The notes below the pieces were generated by a model, which saw nothing but the letters and a program-made list of their open reading frames with translations, had not been told where the DNA came from and did no database searches. Shown in pieces: positions 45,163 through 56,640 of a DNA stretch of 64,000 nt. The stretch covers positions 1,651,674-1,715,673 of the forward strand of contig OY725501.1 in NCBI GenBank assembly GCA_963281255.1. The letters run 5' to 3'. Position 1 is the first letter of the stretch, and each line of letters starts with the position of its first letter. Both the position numbers and the translations under genes were made by a program. This stretch comes from Aphrocallistes beatrix (taxonomy: Eukaryota > Porifera > Hexactinellida > Sceptrulophora > Aphrocallistidae).

Positions 45163-45270
45163 TACAAGCACGCTTCGCTTGCTTGCGCTGCTCGGCTGGC
45201 GAGCACTTTGTGTCCGCCGGAGGCACCCTTTGGGCGACTAGGTTCACATTGAAAGGGAGATAGCATCTCT
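45163..45270 (+). repeat. Family A head fragment (A-l)
   Basis: ACGCTTCGCTTGCTTGCGCT, then GGCGAGCACTTTGTGTCCGCC and AGGCACCCTTTGGGCGACT. It stops after GGGAGATAGCATCTC. Confidence 0.8.
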
Positions 45271-46614
45271 AGTATTTACTAGTATTTATTCAATGCCCCT
45301 GTACGTAGTATTTGATTGAACAAGAGTAACAATCACGAAAGAGACTAAATAATTAATATCTTAAACTTGATTGTAAATGGAAGAAACACCTAAAAGTTTG
45401 GTGTTAAGTCGAGAATATCTTTTCTTCTTTAATAAATATCCAGATGATGACATATATTTGTAGCAAAACTAAGTCAGTGTATCCTGAAATATAGTAGAAT
45501 TATTTGTCGGAGCTACTATATTGCAATCAATGTTTGCAATTCCGGACTGTTTTCCAATCTCTGGATTCGGGATTGGCTATTTGCGTTAAAAAAAATCACT
45601 TGATTCATCATTCTGTGAACCCTTTAAACATTCTGTTTAAAGGGTTTGCGACAATGGACAGTAGTTAACATTCGTTACTAGGAGGTTATTAAGGTTCCAA
45701 TTATAAATATTGAATTCCGGTTGATGATATATCGGAATCCGGGATTGAAAAACCTAGTTACAACACTGCTTGGTACTATTTGATCTATAGCAGCGAAATT
45801 GTGGCTTATCATTCATTCATAGTCACTTCATAAATAAACAAGCTTCTAATAATTGCTCGTACTGCGGACCTTTCCTCACCCCAAAAGGAAAATGTAGGTT
45901 ATACTTTAAGTAAGTACATTCTATATAGAAAAGCGTATTTTAAATTAAAGACTGATCAAAACAAAATACAACGCACTTCTGAAAATAGGGTCACCTCTGG
46001 ACCAGAGCTGGGCGCCCGGTTATCGACTAGGTTAGATGTATCGTACAGAGCAAGTATTGCTTGTGACAAAAAAAAAGTTATAAGGGAAATTATCGTAGAT
46101 TGTGTAGAACTAGTAGTATCCTCAATAATTATGTTCTAGTAAGACCATCTACAAACTATATTAAACAATAACATTATTTCAGTTAATTTCCATAATCTCT
46201 CAATAATGTATGACTACTGAAAAACATACAATCAATTGAAAACCGATGCAGAATCTGTTTATATTGAACGACTGCTGACAGTTTACGTACTTTTAGTTTG
46301 AAACTAATCGAAGTGATAAGAGATGCATGTGAAATCGATTACTAAAACGATTCCAACCTTAATTCATCCAAGAGTATATTTTATGATTATCCCAGTGACT
46401 TTAAGCGCGAATCTATCACCACCTTATGACAAGAGTATGTTGGTCAACTCCTGATTAATAAGAAGTCACAAACGAACGAAAGATTGGTTACGCTTGCCGT
46501 CGTGTCACTTAATCGAAAATGCAGTTGAATTTCTGAAGAAAAAGGGTATCCTTGAAGAGGTAGCTGTGATGCAGATTTTAATGGATGAGATTTGAATTGA
46601 ACTTAAATATACTA
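45271..46614. other. VPS50 intron sequence with a small hairpin
   Basis: No gene recognised. A perfect hairpin with 12-bp arms AACCCTTTAAAC / GTTTAAAGGGTT lies at 45618-45646. Confidence 0.5.
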
Positions 46615-46890
46615 TCCATGCTATTAAAACTCGATTAATGTGTATATACATACATATATACACTACTTGGACAAAAGTATTTGTCCACCACGTTAGCCTC
46701 CATACAAATAGTATTGGAATGAATCTATTTATAAAGGAATATATACTCCAACTGGAATAATTATTATATTTTAGATTTCAAATTCGTTAGCTACACATTT
46801 AAATCACTCAACTTTCAACACGAATATTCTCATTTAGAAAATTATCAACCAGTGCCACTTCGTGTCATTATCGCCATAATATATTAAAAA
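46615..46890. repeat. Family A terminal motif followed by a family P copy (P2)
   Basis: TATTAAAACTCGATTAATGT is the outer end of family A, then an AT tract, then CTTGGACAAAAGTATTTGTC and the P-family body (TATCAACCAGTGCCACTTCG). Non-coding. Confidence 0.6.
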
Positions 46891-47183
46891 TATACACGTA
46901 ATATTTTTATTGGTTTCCCCTATAATTAAATTAACATATATATGGATATATCTGAAGTATTGAAATAGTAACTCCAAAATTGTATTGTGGTGTCGTACAA
47001 TGATTTTGATTATACCAGTGAAGCGACATTTATTGCTTACAAAAGATGTGAAAAATTGTTCCATTATGGACAATGTGTGAATATTTAACATAGATATTTA
47101 AAGATAAACCTACACACAACATGATATAATAAAATTTATTACAATTAACATTGCGTTTTATATATTATATTTTATCTTTATAG

Positions 47184-47687
47184 ATCCTACAGAAAATAAT
47201 GCTTATTAAGTGGGATTTCAAGGAGTTAACCTCTGAACATAGTCCATACATTGATTTTATTATTAAAGAATTCGAAAAGTTGGCTAGCAGTATCTCAAAG
47301 TTATCTATCTTTATTCCTATGCCTCAACTAGCTAAAAATATGCTTTTTGAAGAATGCTCCTCTATTGTGAACAAATTATTAGTTGAAGGATTTGCTGCGA
47401 TAAAAAGATGCAATAATAATGGGAGAGCACTAATGTTACTTGACTTTCGACAATATATTGCTGAAGTTGAAAAGATATGCCAGATTAAAATAGTGGATAA
47501 AAATTATGTTGAGGATTATATTCATGCTTACTACTTAGAAGACGAAGAATTAGATAGGTGGGTTTTAGAGCATAAGAATTATTCAAACTCACAGCTAAAT
47601 ATGCTAGTTAATCTCAGAATCTCATTTACAAAACGCAAAACAAATAAGTTTTTGAATTTGATTGACAAAAGCACAACTCAACATTAA
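47184..47687 (+). CDS. VPS50: VPS50 coding exon d (C-terminal end)
   Basis: Acceptor TATTTTATCTTTATAG, phase 0; ends at TAA 47685-47687. The join DYDQ-ILQKIMLIKWD continues the conserved domain. Further matches are SPYIDFIIKEFEKLASSISK, LVEGFAAIKRCNNNGRALML (a family hallmark), DFRQYIAEVEKICQIK, and YVEDYIHAYYLEDEELDRWV. The ATG at 47199 is internal. A possible polyadenylation signal AATAAA overlaps the stop (about 47686), with another at about 47744. Confidence 0.94.
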   Translation: MLQKIMLIKWDFKELTSEHSPYIDFIIKEFEKLASSISKLSIFIPMPQLAKNMLFEECSSIVNKLLVEGFAAIKRCNNNGRALMLLDFRQYIAEVEKICQIKIVDKNYVEDYIHAYYLEDEELDRWVLEHKNYSNSQLNMLVNLRISFTKRKTNKFLNLIDKSTTQH

Positions 47688-47743
47688 TAAAGAAAGATTT
47701 CTTGTGCATGGATGATTTATTTGTAATTGTTTGTTATTCAATG

Positions 47744-47749
47744 TAAATA
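47744..47749 (+). terminator. Candidate polyadenylation signal of VPS50
   Basis: AATAAA, 57 bases past the stop, in AT-rich 3' sequence; AATAAA at the stop codon itself is an alternative. Confidence 0.45.
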
Positions 47750-48171
47750 AATATTGTAAATATCTCAAAATTGTTTTGATTCGTTACAAGGTACGAACAC
47801 TTTCATGGTCAGTATGTAGCAAGTAAATTTTTTGATAAATTTCCTTATTTATTTAAAAATAATATGCTAAAAGTTGACTTCCAGAAATATGTCATTAATT
47901 TGCATTCATTGATTTTGGACTAGTATTTGAAATGCGGATGACGCTGTTAATATGAGTTAGAACCGCAGCTTTTATCGCCTTGGGAAGACCTTTGAGACAT
48001 TCACAATGTGGATAATCAGGTCTTTGATACCTGAATTGCACTCTCATATGGTTTTTGTATGTGTTAATAATGCATAATGCAAGGTTTTTAACCTTATCGA
48101 GTGACCTATTATTTTTATTATGTTAATTGAAATCAGTGATAAGAAAACAAAATATCAAAATATTAATAACA

Positions 48172-48300
48172 ATCGCGCTTTGCTTGCGCTGCCGCGGCTG
48201 GCGGACTTCATACCTTGATGGAGTATTGCTCAAAATCAACTTTCAATGCCTAGCAGTTTCTTCAATCAATTCGTGATCTACGTATATATCTTAGTTGAAT
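48172..48300 (+). repeat. Family A, internally deleted copy (A-n)
   Basis: Head (GCGCTTTGCTTGCGCTGCCG, GGCTGGCGGAC) joined directly to the tail (AGCAGTTTCTTCAATCAATT). Removes both CRE sites. Confidence 0.75.
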
Positions 48301-48524
48301 AATTTATTGAAAGATGAAGAAGAAATATGAATTATTCAATTAATGAATTATTCAAAATCTCAAATATTAGTGCAGATTCTATGCCTAAAAGTGGCTAAAA
48401 GGTTGCTCATGTTATATACCTCTAACATTGCTCAGTCCCTAAGCGAAATATCAATTTTTTTTCATTATTTTTTTTCAAATTTTGAGTAATTCATTGATAA
48501 TTCATGAATTTGTCAACTTAGACT

Positions 48525-48655
48525 ACTACCGCTTAATCTGGACACCTTTAGCAAGACAGGAATAGTTCTCACACATTGGAGATAATCCAAATATTTTCGG
48601 TTAATAGGGTTCTTCGCTCCTCTAAACAATGTGACCCTATTAAGCGGTGTGGACT
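48525..48655. repeat. Family I MITE, diverged (I3)
   Basis: CTACTACCGCTTAATCTGGA at the left and CCCTATTAAGCGGTGTGGAC at the right are degraded family I ends. Confidence 0.65.
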
Positions 48656-48664
48656 ATATTTATA

Positions 48665-49824
48665 CAGGGTGTACATCATATGTGCTGTCGTATTATATGA
48701 TTTACACTTATGATAGTTAATTCAATGTAGAAGTTTCTATTTTATAGTATTGACCTCAAATTTTCAATAGGGTTCAGGTCCGAAGACACTCAGGCTTCGC
48801 CCAATAATTTGGTAAATTCGCTGAGCACCAAACCTAGGTTAGCTTGGCCGTGTGCCCTGGAGGACCATCCTGCACAAAAAATGTTTTGAGACATGTTTTC
48901 AAGCATAGCTCGTTCCAGAATTGTACCAGGATCTGATGTTCGGTTGATTGCATTAATGCAAGTCAGTTTCAAGATGTTCTCACGATAATATTCTCAATTT
49001 ATACTCTGTTTTTAAGGAATAATATGGAGTTCTGAAAGTGCCCTATGCAACATAATGGCCCAAACCTGAATTTTCGCCGGAAATTAAACACTTTTGAAAG
49101 ACTGAGCATGGATCGAACAACGTGACCATAATCTATCGTTCTGCCGGTTTGGTGGTGCAAATAGTTGATTCTTTTGACCATAGAACTCTGCCAATCTGTT
49201 TTTCTGCCAATCTGTTACAATCCAGCTATAGAGCAAAATTGAGTCGATTTTGTTTCATTTTCACTGTAAGGCGAGGGATCTGTTGCCTCTTGAATGTATA
49301 AACATTGATAAAATTTCTCGAATAGCGATGAACAGTAGAATGAGATGCCAAGTAACCTGAATAGACTAAATTACGCGCTATTGTCCATGCATACTTTCCT
49401 CTTTCACTCAAAGTTTTAGAAAGTATTGTTTTAGGGATGCGAGAAAGTATTTTTGGGTGTCCGTTTCTGGGAAATGTTTTCATGGACTGACTTCGCATAT
49501 CCCGACGAGACCATCTCTGGACTGACCGAAGAGAAACATTGAGTTTTTCCGAAACTATTTTCATTGTCAAACCCTCCTTAAGATCCAAATGGCTTTACTA
49601 TGAACTTAAATCCCATGACCATTGACATCCATTTTCTGAAAATAGTAAAAATAGTTGTAGAAAATCTACAAGAGAGAAAACAATTGATATTTGTCCTGAG
49701 AACTATCCTCAAAACTTTTAATTAAAAGAATAACAACAAATAAATAAAACTATCTATATGGGCGCTGATTAAATCCAACCTGAAAATAGAATTGGGTATA
49801 CAACAGCACTTTTGATACACCCTG
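48665..49824 (-). mobile_element. Tc1-like element (M7)
   Basis: 1,160 bp between TA dinucleotides. Left end CAGGGTGTACATCATATGTG; right end, inverted, CAGGGTGTATCAAAAGTGCT. Transposase pieces are on the minus strand. Confidence 0.88.
48790..49588 (-). pseudogene. Tc1-like transposase, frameshifted (M7)
   Basis: The N-terminal frame (49588-49226, 120 codons) has a helix-turn-helix (MKIVSEKLNVSLRSVQRWSR) and KILSRIPKTILSKTLSERGK. Downstream frames at 49181-48999 and 48972-48790 carry the central part and a segment near the second catalytic Asp (a GPPGHTA-like reading in a neighbouring frame). Two or more frameshifts; inactive. Confidence 0.8.
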
Positions 49825-49849
49825 TAGTAAATATAAATTCGCAATAATC

Positions 49850-50110
49850 GAGTTTTACAAATAATAGTGAAGATTTTCATCAATTTAATAATAACAAGCG
49901 CGCAAAATTTCAGCCTTTTATCACCTAGAATGACTGAGTCATAGTCGAAAAAAAGTAATTTCTATTAATAAAAAAAAGAAAATGATGTAATAATTCCATT
50001 ATGAGTCAACGTTTCCATCTGAGATCAGAACCAAGTGGAGCTATAGCCAAAAGAAACCCACATGTAAAAAATCAGCATTTTGTGTTTGGTCGTTTTTACA
50101 AAATTTCTAG
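49850..50110 (+). repeat. Family A repeat lacking its head (A-o)
   Basis: Only CAAGCGCGC of the head remains, joined to AAAATTTCAGCC. The CRE is mutated (GATGTAATAATTCC). Tail to AAAAATCAGCATTTTGTG. Confidence 0.75.
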
Positions 50111-50239
50111 GTAGACTCACTACTCCAATTCCATTTTGAACTCATATATTAGTTTATATCAACTCACGTATACTTCTATTCTTTAATGAATTTTCTGTTG
50201 TTTAATCTACGTCAACCTCCATTGCTTCAATTATATTTC

Positions 50240-51110
50240 ATTCATCTACTACTTCCTTGTTCAACTGCTCCTCTAGATTCAAACCAGGTTGTCTTTAACA
50301 ACTATTGATATGCACTATTTTCTCCCCTGAGGTGATATATTTAAGACAAAGGTTTATCCCAATCTTTCTTTGACTAGCCACTTTCCTATATTAAGTTTCT
50401 AAGGAATCGCTACGGGCTGGGGCATTTAGCAAGACCCAATCCCCTTCAGTAATTTAGTTAGAATAATTCCCTGCCCCTGTTTTAATACTCTTGCCTCTTA
50501 TATTGTGCTTAACTCTTTTTCCTAACTATTCATTAACAGCCTTATCCCTTTCCATCGAATCTTAAAGAAGTCATCAGGTCCTCATATGATTTTATTCCAT
50601 CCTGGATTTAGAATTGCATGTTTTTTTCTATTCTTCTGTTTCCAATAAGCAATGCAATGTCTGATTAACGATTTCTTCCTGGTCATCCCCTTCTGGATGG
50701 TATGGGGAAGTTCTCTGCTTTTCGATTCCCTTTTCTCAACACCATGAGATCATCAATTCGTTATCAACATTCCTCCCTTGGTCTGATACCAACACAAATG
50801 GGTAGTACTTGCTTTTATTACGATAACACTTTAAACATCTTCAGTACTAGTACTTTACATCTTGCCACATATTTCCAATAGAACCGCCTTTTCACTGTCA
50901 TAAATGTTCTCTGAATTCATGGAAGCCCTTCACTAACTCGATTGTAAAATATCTGAATTCTTTGGATCCACTTGTTTCTCCCTGAATAGAAGGAATGCCC
51001 TCCACAATTTTTAGCTTGGATTGATGCTTGATTTATTTGACCAGAATTAATATACTACATGTCCTGAATTTTTAAGTTCTGATATTGCCTTAGAAATAAC
51101 CACAGCTCTT
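50240..51110 (-). pseudogene. Ty3/gypsy LTR retrotransposon integrase remnant
   Basis: Minus-strand reading near 50640-50790 gives a VLVSDQGRNV motif (integrase core Asp), then RTSPYHPEGDDQEE. Further left, at about 50410-50450, comes a GDWVLLNAPAR segment of the integrase C-terminal region. Many stops and frameshifts. No LTRs, reverse transcriptase or other domains were recognised with it, so it is a fragment. Confidence 0.75.
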
Positions 51111-51159
51111 TGTTGTTCTTGTGGTATATCTTCTTGTTTGTCCGCTACGCGGAGTATGT

Positions 51160-51850
51160 TTCCTCCGCTCCAAATAAATTTTGTACCCTCGATCCCATTC
51201 CAACAGGTCAAGTCATCTCTACCCATCCTAGCGACCCCTTACGAAAATCATAAATGATTCCCTCTCCATAGGGTCATTTTTCTTTTCTCTGGAAGCGTGC
51301 CATCATCTTACCGAAACTTAGACCAAATCTCGATCCCATCTTCTCTAACTATCGTGCACTTAGCATTCTTTCATTTATAAAATAACTGAGAGGGCCCGTC
51401 AACCATACCATCTTTCTCAATCATCTCTAATCTCATTTCCGCATATGTGACTCTTCTCTGTTTTGGTTTGAATCTTACCTCTGGTAGGACTCATTTAGTT
51501 TCGATTAAGGGTTCTAATTCCTCCAATGTCCTGATCCAACACGGAGTTCCTCAGGGTTCTTGTCTTGAAATGCTTCTATTTAGTCTCTATACTACCTTAG
51601 TAGGTCCACCTCCCCGAAATGCATTGCTATGCCGAGAATAATCAGGCAAATCATTCTTTAAAATCCAATTCCATCTCTTCTGAAAATTCTGCCTTCTCCG
51701 CCATCTAATCTTGCATCTCTGCGATCCGTCCCTGACTCCTCACCAACGAGTTGCTTATCAATGAAACCAAGAATAAATTCCTTATAATAGGGACTCGTCA
51801 ACAACTATCTAAGATTCAAAATTGATAGCATCTTTATTGGTGAGTCGAGA
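51160..51850 (+). pseudogene. Non-LTR retrotransposon reverse transcriptase fragment
   Basis: Plus-strand pieces in order: a LDPIPT segment (51190), KRAIILPKLRPNLDP (51295), NYRALSILS, a WFESYL segment, and in one frame (51447-51641) IQHGVPQGSCLEMLLFSLYT, the RT block before the catalytic YADD. A later LLINETKNKFLIIGTRQQLS (about 51745-51805) also fits LINE RTs of the CR1/Jockey sort. YADD itself was not found. Multiple frame breaks. Element D3 follows. Confidence 0.8.
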
Positions 51851-51864
51851 CATGGCCTACTTAA

Positions 51865-51982
51865 CCCACGCTTGCCACAGGAATGTGTTGCGTCATTTCC
51901 GGTTTAAGCCATTTTCAATGGGGAAGCCATACAAGTTTGGGGTTGCTACTATAAATAGAAAAATCCCAAATGTTTTCAAGGG
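51865..51982. mobile_element. piggyBac-like MITE, family D (D3)
   Basis: TTAA at 51861-51864 and 51983-51986. 118 bp, same length as D1 and nearly identical, so probably recent. Confidence 0.9.
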
Positions 51983-52009
51983 TTAATATACGGCTATATA
52001 TGTCACCGA

Positions 52010-53007
52010 GAAGGCCATAAAACGTAGAGGCCAGTTTAACACAGTCAAAATTTAATTAGACTGATAAATCAAAAACTGCTTCCGATAGACATTTGAAATG
52101 TATTATTACCATATACAAACATTATACCAGAGTATCCAATTCCGCTGTCAACATTTTGAAATGTTATCATGTGATTGCGCAATAGGCTCTTTTTAGAGCG
52201 AAAATGTTGCTGTTCCAGCTCATATTAAACATCGTTATCTACATTTCTAATTCTTGATTTTTTGATAGAGCAACAATAAGAAGACCTTAAGCCAAAAAAT
52301 CGGAAATTTTTATTTGGAATGTCTATGCATTCCTCAGTTGCTATGGAAACAAAATATTGCTTGTTCAAGTCATAACTCGAAAAGTATAGATCGTAGATAC
52401 TAAGAAATTATACCATTTAATCCGTAAGCTATTAGTTCCTATATAAGAATAATACTATTCACAAGTTTATTTCCAATATGTTCTGAGTTAACTAGGATTT
52501 TATCACGGTCTATAGAGAAGTAATGAGATGTGACAAAATCATAGATAACTCAGAACATAATTGTAAATAAACGTGAATAGTATTATTCTCATATAGGAAG
52601 TAATAGCTTATGGATTAAATGGTATAATTTCTACGTGTCTACGATCTATATTTTTCGAGTTATGGCTTGAACAAGCAATATTTTGTTTCCATCGCAACTG
52701 AGGAATGCATAGACATTCCAAATAAAAATTTCCGATTTTTTGGCTTGAGGTCTTCTTATTGTTCCTCTATCAAAAATTCAAGCATTAGAAGTGCAGATAA
52801 CGATGTTTAATATAAGCTGGAACATCAACATTTTCCGCTCTAAAAAGAGCCTATTGCAGAATCACATGATGACATATCAAATTTTTGACAGCGGAATTGG
52901 ATACTCTGATATAATGTTTGTATATGGTATTAATAAATGGTTTTTGATTTATCGTTCTAATTAAATTTTGACTGTGTTAAAACTGACCTCTACTTTTTAT
53001 GGCCTTC
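52010..53007. repeat. 1-kb fold-back element (F1)
   Basis: Two arms of about 490 bp, inverse to each other over almost their full length. GAAGGCCATAAAACGTAGAG at the left answers CTCTACTTTTTATGGCCTTC at the right, and GGAATGTCTATGCATTCCTC answers GAGGAATGCATAGACATTCC. The middle is short. Resembles family G in plan (GTATTA..CCATATA..AAACAT, then TCATCATGTGATTG-like blocks). No coding. Confidence 0.85.
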
Positions 53008-54871
53008 TTAATTCTGTAGACGGTCAATTTTGAAATATTAAAGTCCCTAGATTTAAAGATTCTAAATTTAGATGTTAAGAAGAATGTAGAATGAGTTATT
53101 AATAATGAACAAAAGCATTCACAGACATTTGTTCTAATTTATACTGCTGATTTAGGTATATTTGAACCAAATATTTACAAAAAATAGCAAGAGTACCCTG
53201 AAAATCCACAAATTTCCTTGAGGCCCCAAACCCCGAATGTTTTGGGATAATTGTGAATAATAATTCATATTCCTAGCACTAAGAAGTATAATCTATCAGT
53301 TTAGAATGACTAAAGAGATTCCGAAAAGTATATTAGGAAGTTAGAGCGAAAGTCTACGACTTTTAATTTCTAAATTAGGAATTTCGAAAAATGCTACGTC
53401 ATCATATGACAAAAATCTAAAACTCACATTCCATAGGATGTAGTGCAATTATTATCAATGAATCATATATGTACACTCATAAAGAGTATATTAGGAAGTG
53501 AGAACTAAGAATTTGGACTTATATTTACAGAGATAGAGAGATATCTCTATTTGGACCCTAATAGGGGGTTTTCACCGAATCTGCGAGGTCCAAGGCCAGA
53601 ACTTTCAAAATAATTATCAAAAGTTCTCCATTTTTTCTGTACACATTATTAACGACAATTGTATTCATTATTTAGCATAATAGATACATTTGGACACATA
53701 TTTAATGATTAGATTCGCCATTTTCTAATATATTCAAGGTTCTCCATAGAATTTGTATTACAATTAAATCAATGATAAGTCGAGAATTATTTATTTTTCA
53801 CAAAGGAATGTTTGAGGAACGTATATATTTTCGCATATATCCTTTTATTTAAGAATATAATAGATTATATATCTTCAATAGTTTTTAAGATATGACATCG
53901 GCCTCTTTTGGAACCATAGAGATATTATGCCCGAACTTTACCTATAATAAGCGATATCTCAAGAACAAATGGTCGGATCCGAACAAATTTTTTTTGAAAT
54001 GATCAGAATTTTATTTCTGAACCAGTTTTCGCTAAATATCTGAGATCAAACTTGTGATTTCCCGAGCATTATATAAATGAACTCCCTTACAGAGCAATTT
54101 TGTTTGGATTTTATTCGGCCTTTCTTCTAAATCTTTGTGTTATATAATCTCCAAAGGTGTCAAAACAATGTTAAGGTCCATATCATTAAAAAATATCAAA
54201 TAAGTTAAAAACTAATTGGTAAATGCGTCAAAATAATTTTTCAATTTTTATTAACGCTAAACTTTAGGGGGTTAACTCACAAAAATCAAAATAAATACAG
54301 TGGAACCTCCGTAATCCGTCATTTCTCTAAACCGACATTATTTCTGTTCACGGATCGTTTTCTATAGAAAACAACCTCTATAATCCGACACCTCGCTATT
54401 CCGGAATCCGACAATTTAATGATTTTCCAGTAATGCGAATTCGACCTGTATAATCCGACAATTTTTTCGTCTATCAAATAATGTCGGATTATAGGTTATT
54501 TTACCTCCATAATCCGACAAATTATTCATCTATCAAAAAATGTCGGATTATGAAGGGGTTATTTTACCTCTTTGACAAGACAAATTATTCGTCTGTCAAA
54601 TATTGTCGGATTGTGGAGGTTATTTTACCTTTATAATCCGACATTTTGCTGATTTTCCACAAATGTCGGATTATGGAGGTTATTCGATAATCCGACAATT
54701 TACTAATCGACATATGTTTCGTCTCTCATTGAATGTCGGATATGGAGGTTCCACTGTACCATCCAAATTGTGCTATCAGATGGTAGGGCGATCAGTAATA
54801 CAATGAAATTAGCGATAAAAAATTTTGCCTTTTTCTTTTACGCCAGGCAAGGTTTTTCGAGGGCGGTATCC
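53008..54871. mobile_element. Family E element, left end truncated (E2)
   Basis: Same orientation as E3. Right end GGGCGGTATCC, then TTAA 54872-54875. The left part is lost next to F1. Element K is inserted at 54298. Confidence 0.85.
54298..54756. mobile_element. pogo-like element with internal tandem repeats (K)
   Basis: 459 bp at TA. Ends CAGTGGAACCTCCGTAATCC and the inverted GGATATGGAGGTTCCACTG. Inside, units with TAATCCGACA and the inverse TGTCGGATTATGGAGGTTAT alternate at least four times. E3 shows the empty site. Confidence 0.9.
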
Positions 54872-54875
54872 TTAA

Positions 54876-55072
54876 AATGAATGAGCTATAGTCGAAAATC
54901 TGAAATTTCTAAATATAAAAAGGTGACAATGACGTTATACTTGTAATTCCATCATGAATTCCTTTCCGTCTGAGCTCAGAACTTAGTGGAACCATAGCCA
55001 AAAGATTCACATATGCCAAAAATCAGCTTTCTGTGCCTGGCAGTTTGTTCAATCAATTCGTTACAGAGATAA
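54876..55072 (+). repeat. Family A tail fragment (A-p)
   Basis: AATGAGCTATAGTCGAAAAT to CAATCAATTCGTTACAGA. It begins exactly at the TTAA where E2 ends. The family consensus has TTAA here (CACTTAAAATGG), so E2 probably inserted into this copy. Confidence 0.8.
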
Positions 55073-55148
55073 AGTGGTCAGATAACAGCACAGCTTTTGC
55101 ATCCGCTTGCAGAAATGTTTGGCATTTTCTTGTTGCGAACCCCATATA

Positions 55149-55430
55149 CACTAACCGGACAAAAGTATTTGTACACTATATTATTCCCCATACAAATAGT
55201 ACTAAATTGGATCTTTTAATGAAGGAAAAAGAATTCAAACTCTAAGAGCTATTAAAAGTCTGATTTAAGAGTCGAAATCTTCACATTCGAATTAGTCATA
55301 TTTGAAGATTTCTAATAAATTGCTGAACCCAATGAGTAAAATTATCAACCTGTGCCACAAGAGGTAGTACATCACCATCATGTATAGTGTTAAAATGGAC
55401 ATATGTGGCAGTGATTGATAATTTGAAAAC
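55149..55430. repeat. Family P repeat (P3)
   Basis: CTAACCGGACAAAAGTATTT at the start, then CATACAAATAGTACTAAATT, CATCACCATCATGTATAGTG and GGCAGTGATTGATAAT. Looks like a decayed Tc1-type non-autonomous element. No intact opposite end was seen. Confidence 0.55.
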
Positions 55431-55432
55431 AA

Positions 55433-55530
55433 TTAATCAATGTGAGCCTAGGAGTCCAAAAGATGCCTCTAGTGGACGCAAAGTATGTGCCATCCGAGAA
55501 ACACAGGCAAGCGAAGCGCACTTGTAATAA
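55433..55530 (-). repeat. Family A head fragment, reverse (A-q)
   Basis: AATTAATCAATGTGAGCCTA to GGCAAGCGAAGCGCACTTGT. Confidence 0.7.
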
Positions 55531-55619
55531 TAGTATAATTTTATAAGTAAATTCTAAATAACGACAATTTACCTGAAGGTTCAATTATGGTTAAAAACTA
55601 AAAAGAATTGGAGGGTTTT

Positions 55620-56640
55620 TGAATCATATCAATTGGTTATTACTTACTTGATATTTTTAAATTATATAGACTTCACACAATGTTTTGTTTCCTAAATAGG
55701 AGATTAAAACATGCAAGAATTTAGAAAGATCGTTAAAATCCGTTCAAAAGAGGTCTAAAAGAGAAACTTTCCAATAATACTCGGGGAATGGCAGGTTTAA
55801 TAGCAGAAATCTAGTGATAATTGGATTAGAAATAATATTCTTATCATTTGAAAAAAAAGTGTTCCTTGTCTAGATCCTTGTCTAAAAACAAATAAACACA
55901 TTCCTTGTCAAAAAAAAAATAATTCTCGATTTATCATTGACTTTATTGTAATACGAATAGAGAACTTTGAATATACGGTTGAACCTGCTATAACGGCCAC
56001 TCTATATAACGGTCACCTGTCATAGCGATCACCAATGAACAGTCCCGTCCAAAATTCCAAAATATTGAACCTGTGTATAGCGATCAACTGCTCAACGCGG
56101 CCACCCATTTGTAGTCCCATACTGACCCTAAAACTGTGCATAACGGCCATCACCTTTCTATGTGTTTATTACAGAAATCTTACGAATGATAAACGAGTTT
56201 CATGTTATTACTTTAAGTAATGGATTTCTAAATACTTGATATTTATTGCACTACGTTGATACCTTTTGGGGATTAAGACAATCACCTGTATATAATGGCC
56301 ACCTGTGTATAACGACCAATTTTGTCCAGTCCCTTGGGTGGCCGTTATATACAGGTTCCACTGTATTAGAAAATAGCGAGTCTAATCAAGAAATATGTGT
56401 CCAAGTGATGGTCTATGCTAAACAATTATTATCAATAATTTTAATAGTTAATTTTGGACACTTTCCTTAATTATTCGGAAGTCCTGAACTTGGACCATCC
56501 AGATTCGGACAAAACTCCCCCTTTAAGGTCAAAAAGAGATACTCTCTATCTCAGTAAATATAAGTCAAAATTGCCTACTCTCAAAATATACTTTTTATAA
56601 CAATATAATTATGCATAGCATTGTTCGAAAGTCCAAATTT
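55620..56640. mobile_element. Diverged family E piece (E4) with nested C3
   Basis: Colinear with part of E1 (TTGTAATACGAATAGAGAAC, GAACTTTGAATATA, AATTATTCGGAAGTCCTGAA). Both E ends are missing. Confidence 0.65.
55976..56363. mobile_element. pogo-like MITE, family C (C3)
   Basis: 388 bp between TA dinucleotides. Left end CGGTTGAACCTGCTATAACG; right end GTTATATACAGGTTCCACTG. E1 shows the empty site (TTGAATATATTAGAAAATGG). Confidence 0.88.

Larger units (their letters stand above)
18053..47687 (+). other. VPS50: VPS50 (syndetin) gene span, 5' incomplete
   Basis: Four exons, 18053-18398, 26265-27750, 35896-36170 and 47184-47687, join in frame (exon ends in phases 0, 1 and 0) to about 869 codons. 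Recognition rests on colinear similarity to VPS50/CCDC132, including a Vps54-N-like first half and the C-terminal domain formerly called DUF2451. The product is a subunit of the EARP tether (with VPS51, VPS52 and VPS53), which recycles cargo from endosomes to the surface and acts in dense-core vesicle maturation. The animal protein is about 960 residues, so the first 60-70 residues and promoter are missing here. The three introns, 7,866, 8,145 and 11,013 bp, are packed with transposons. Confidence 0.92.
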
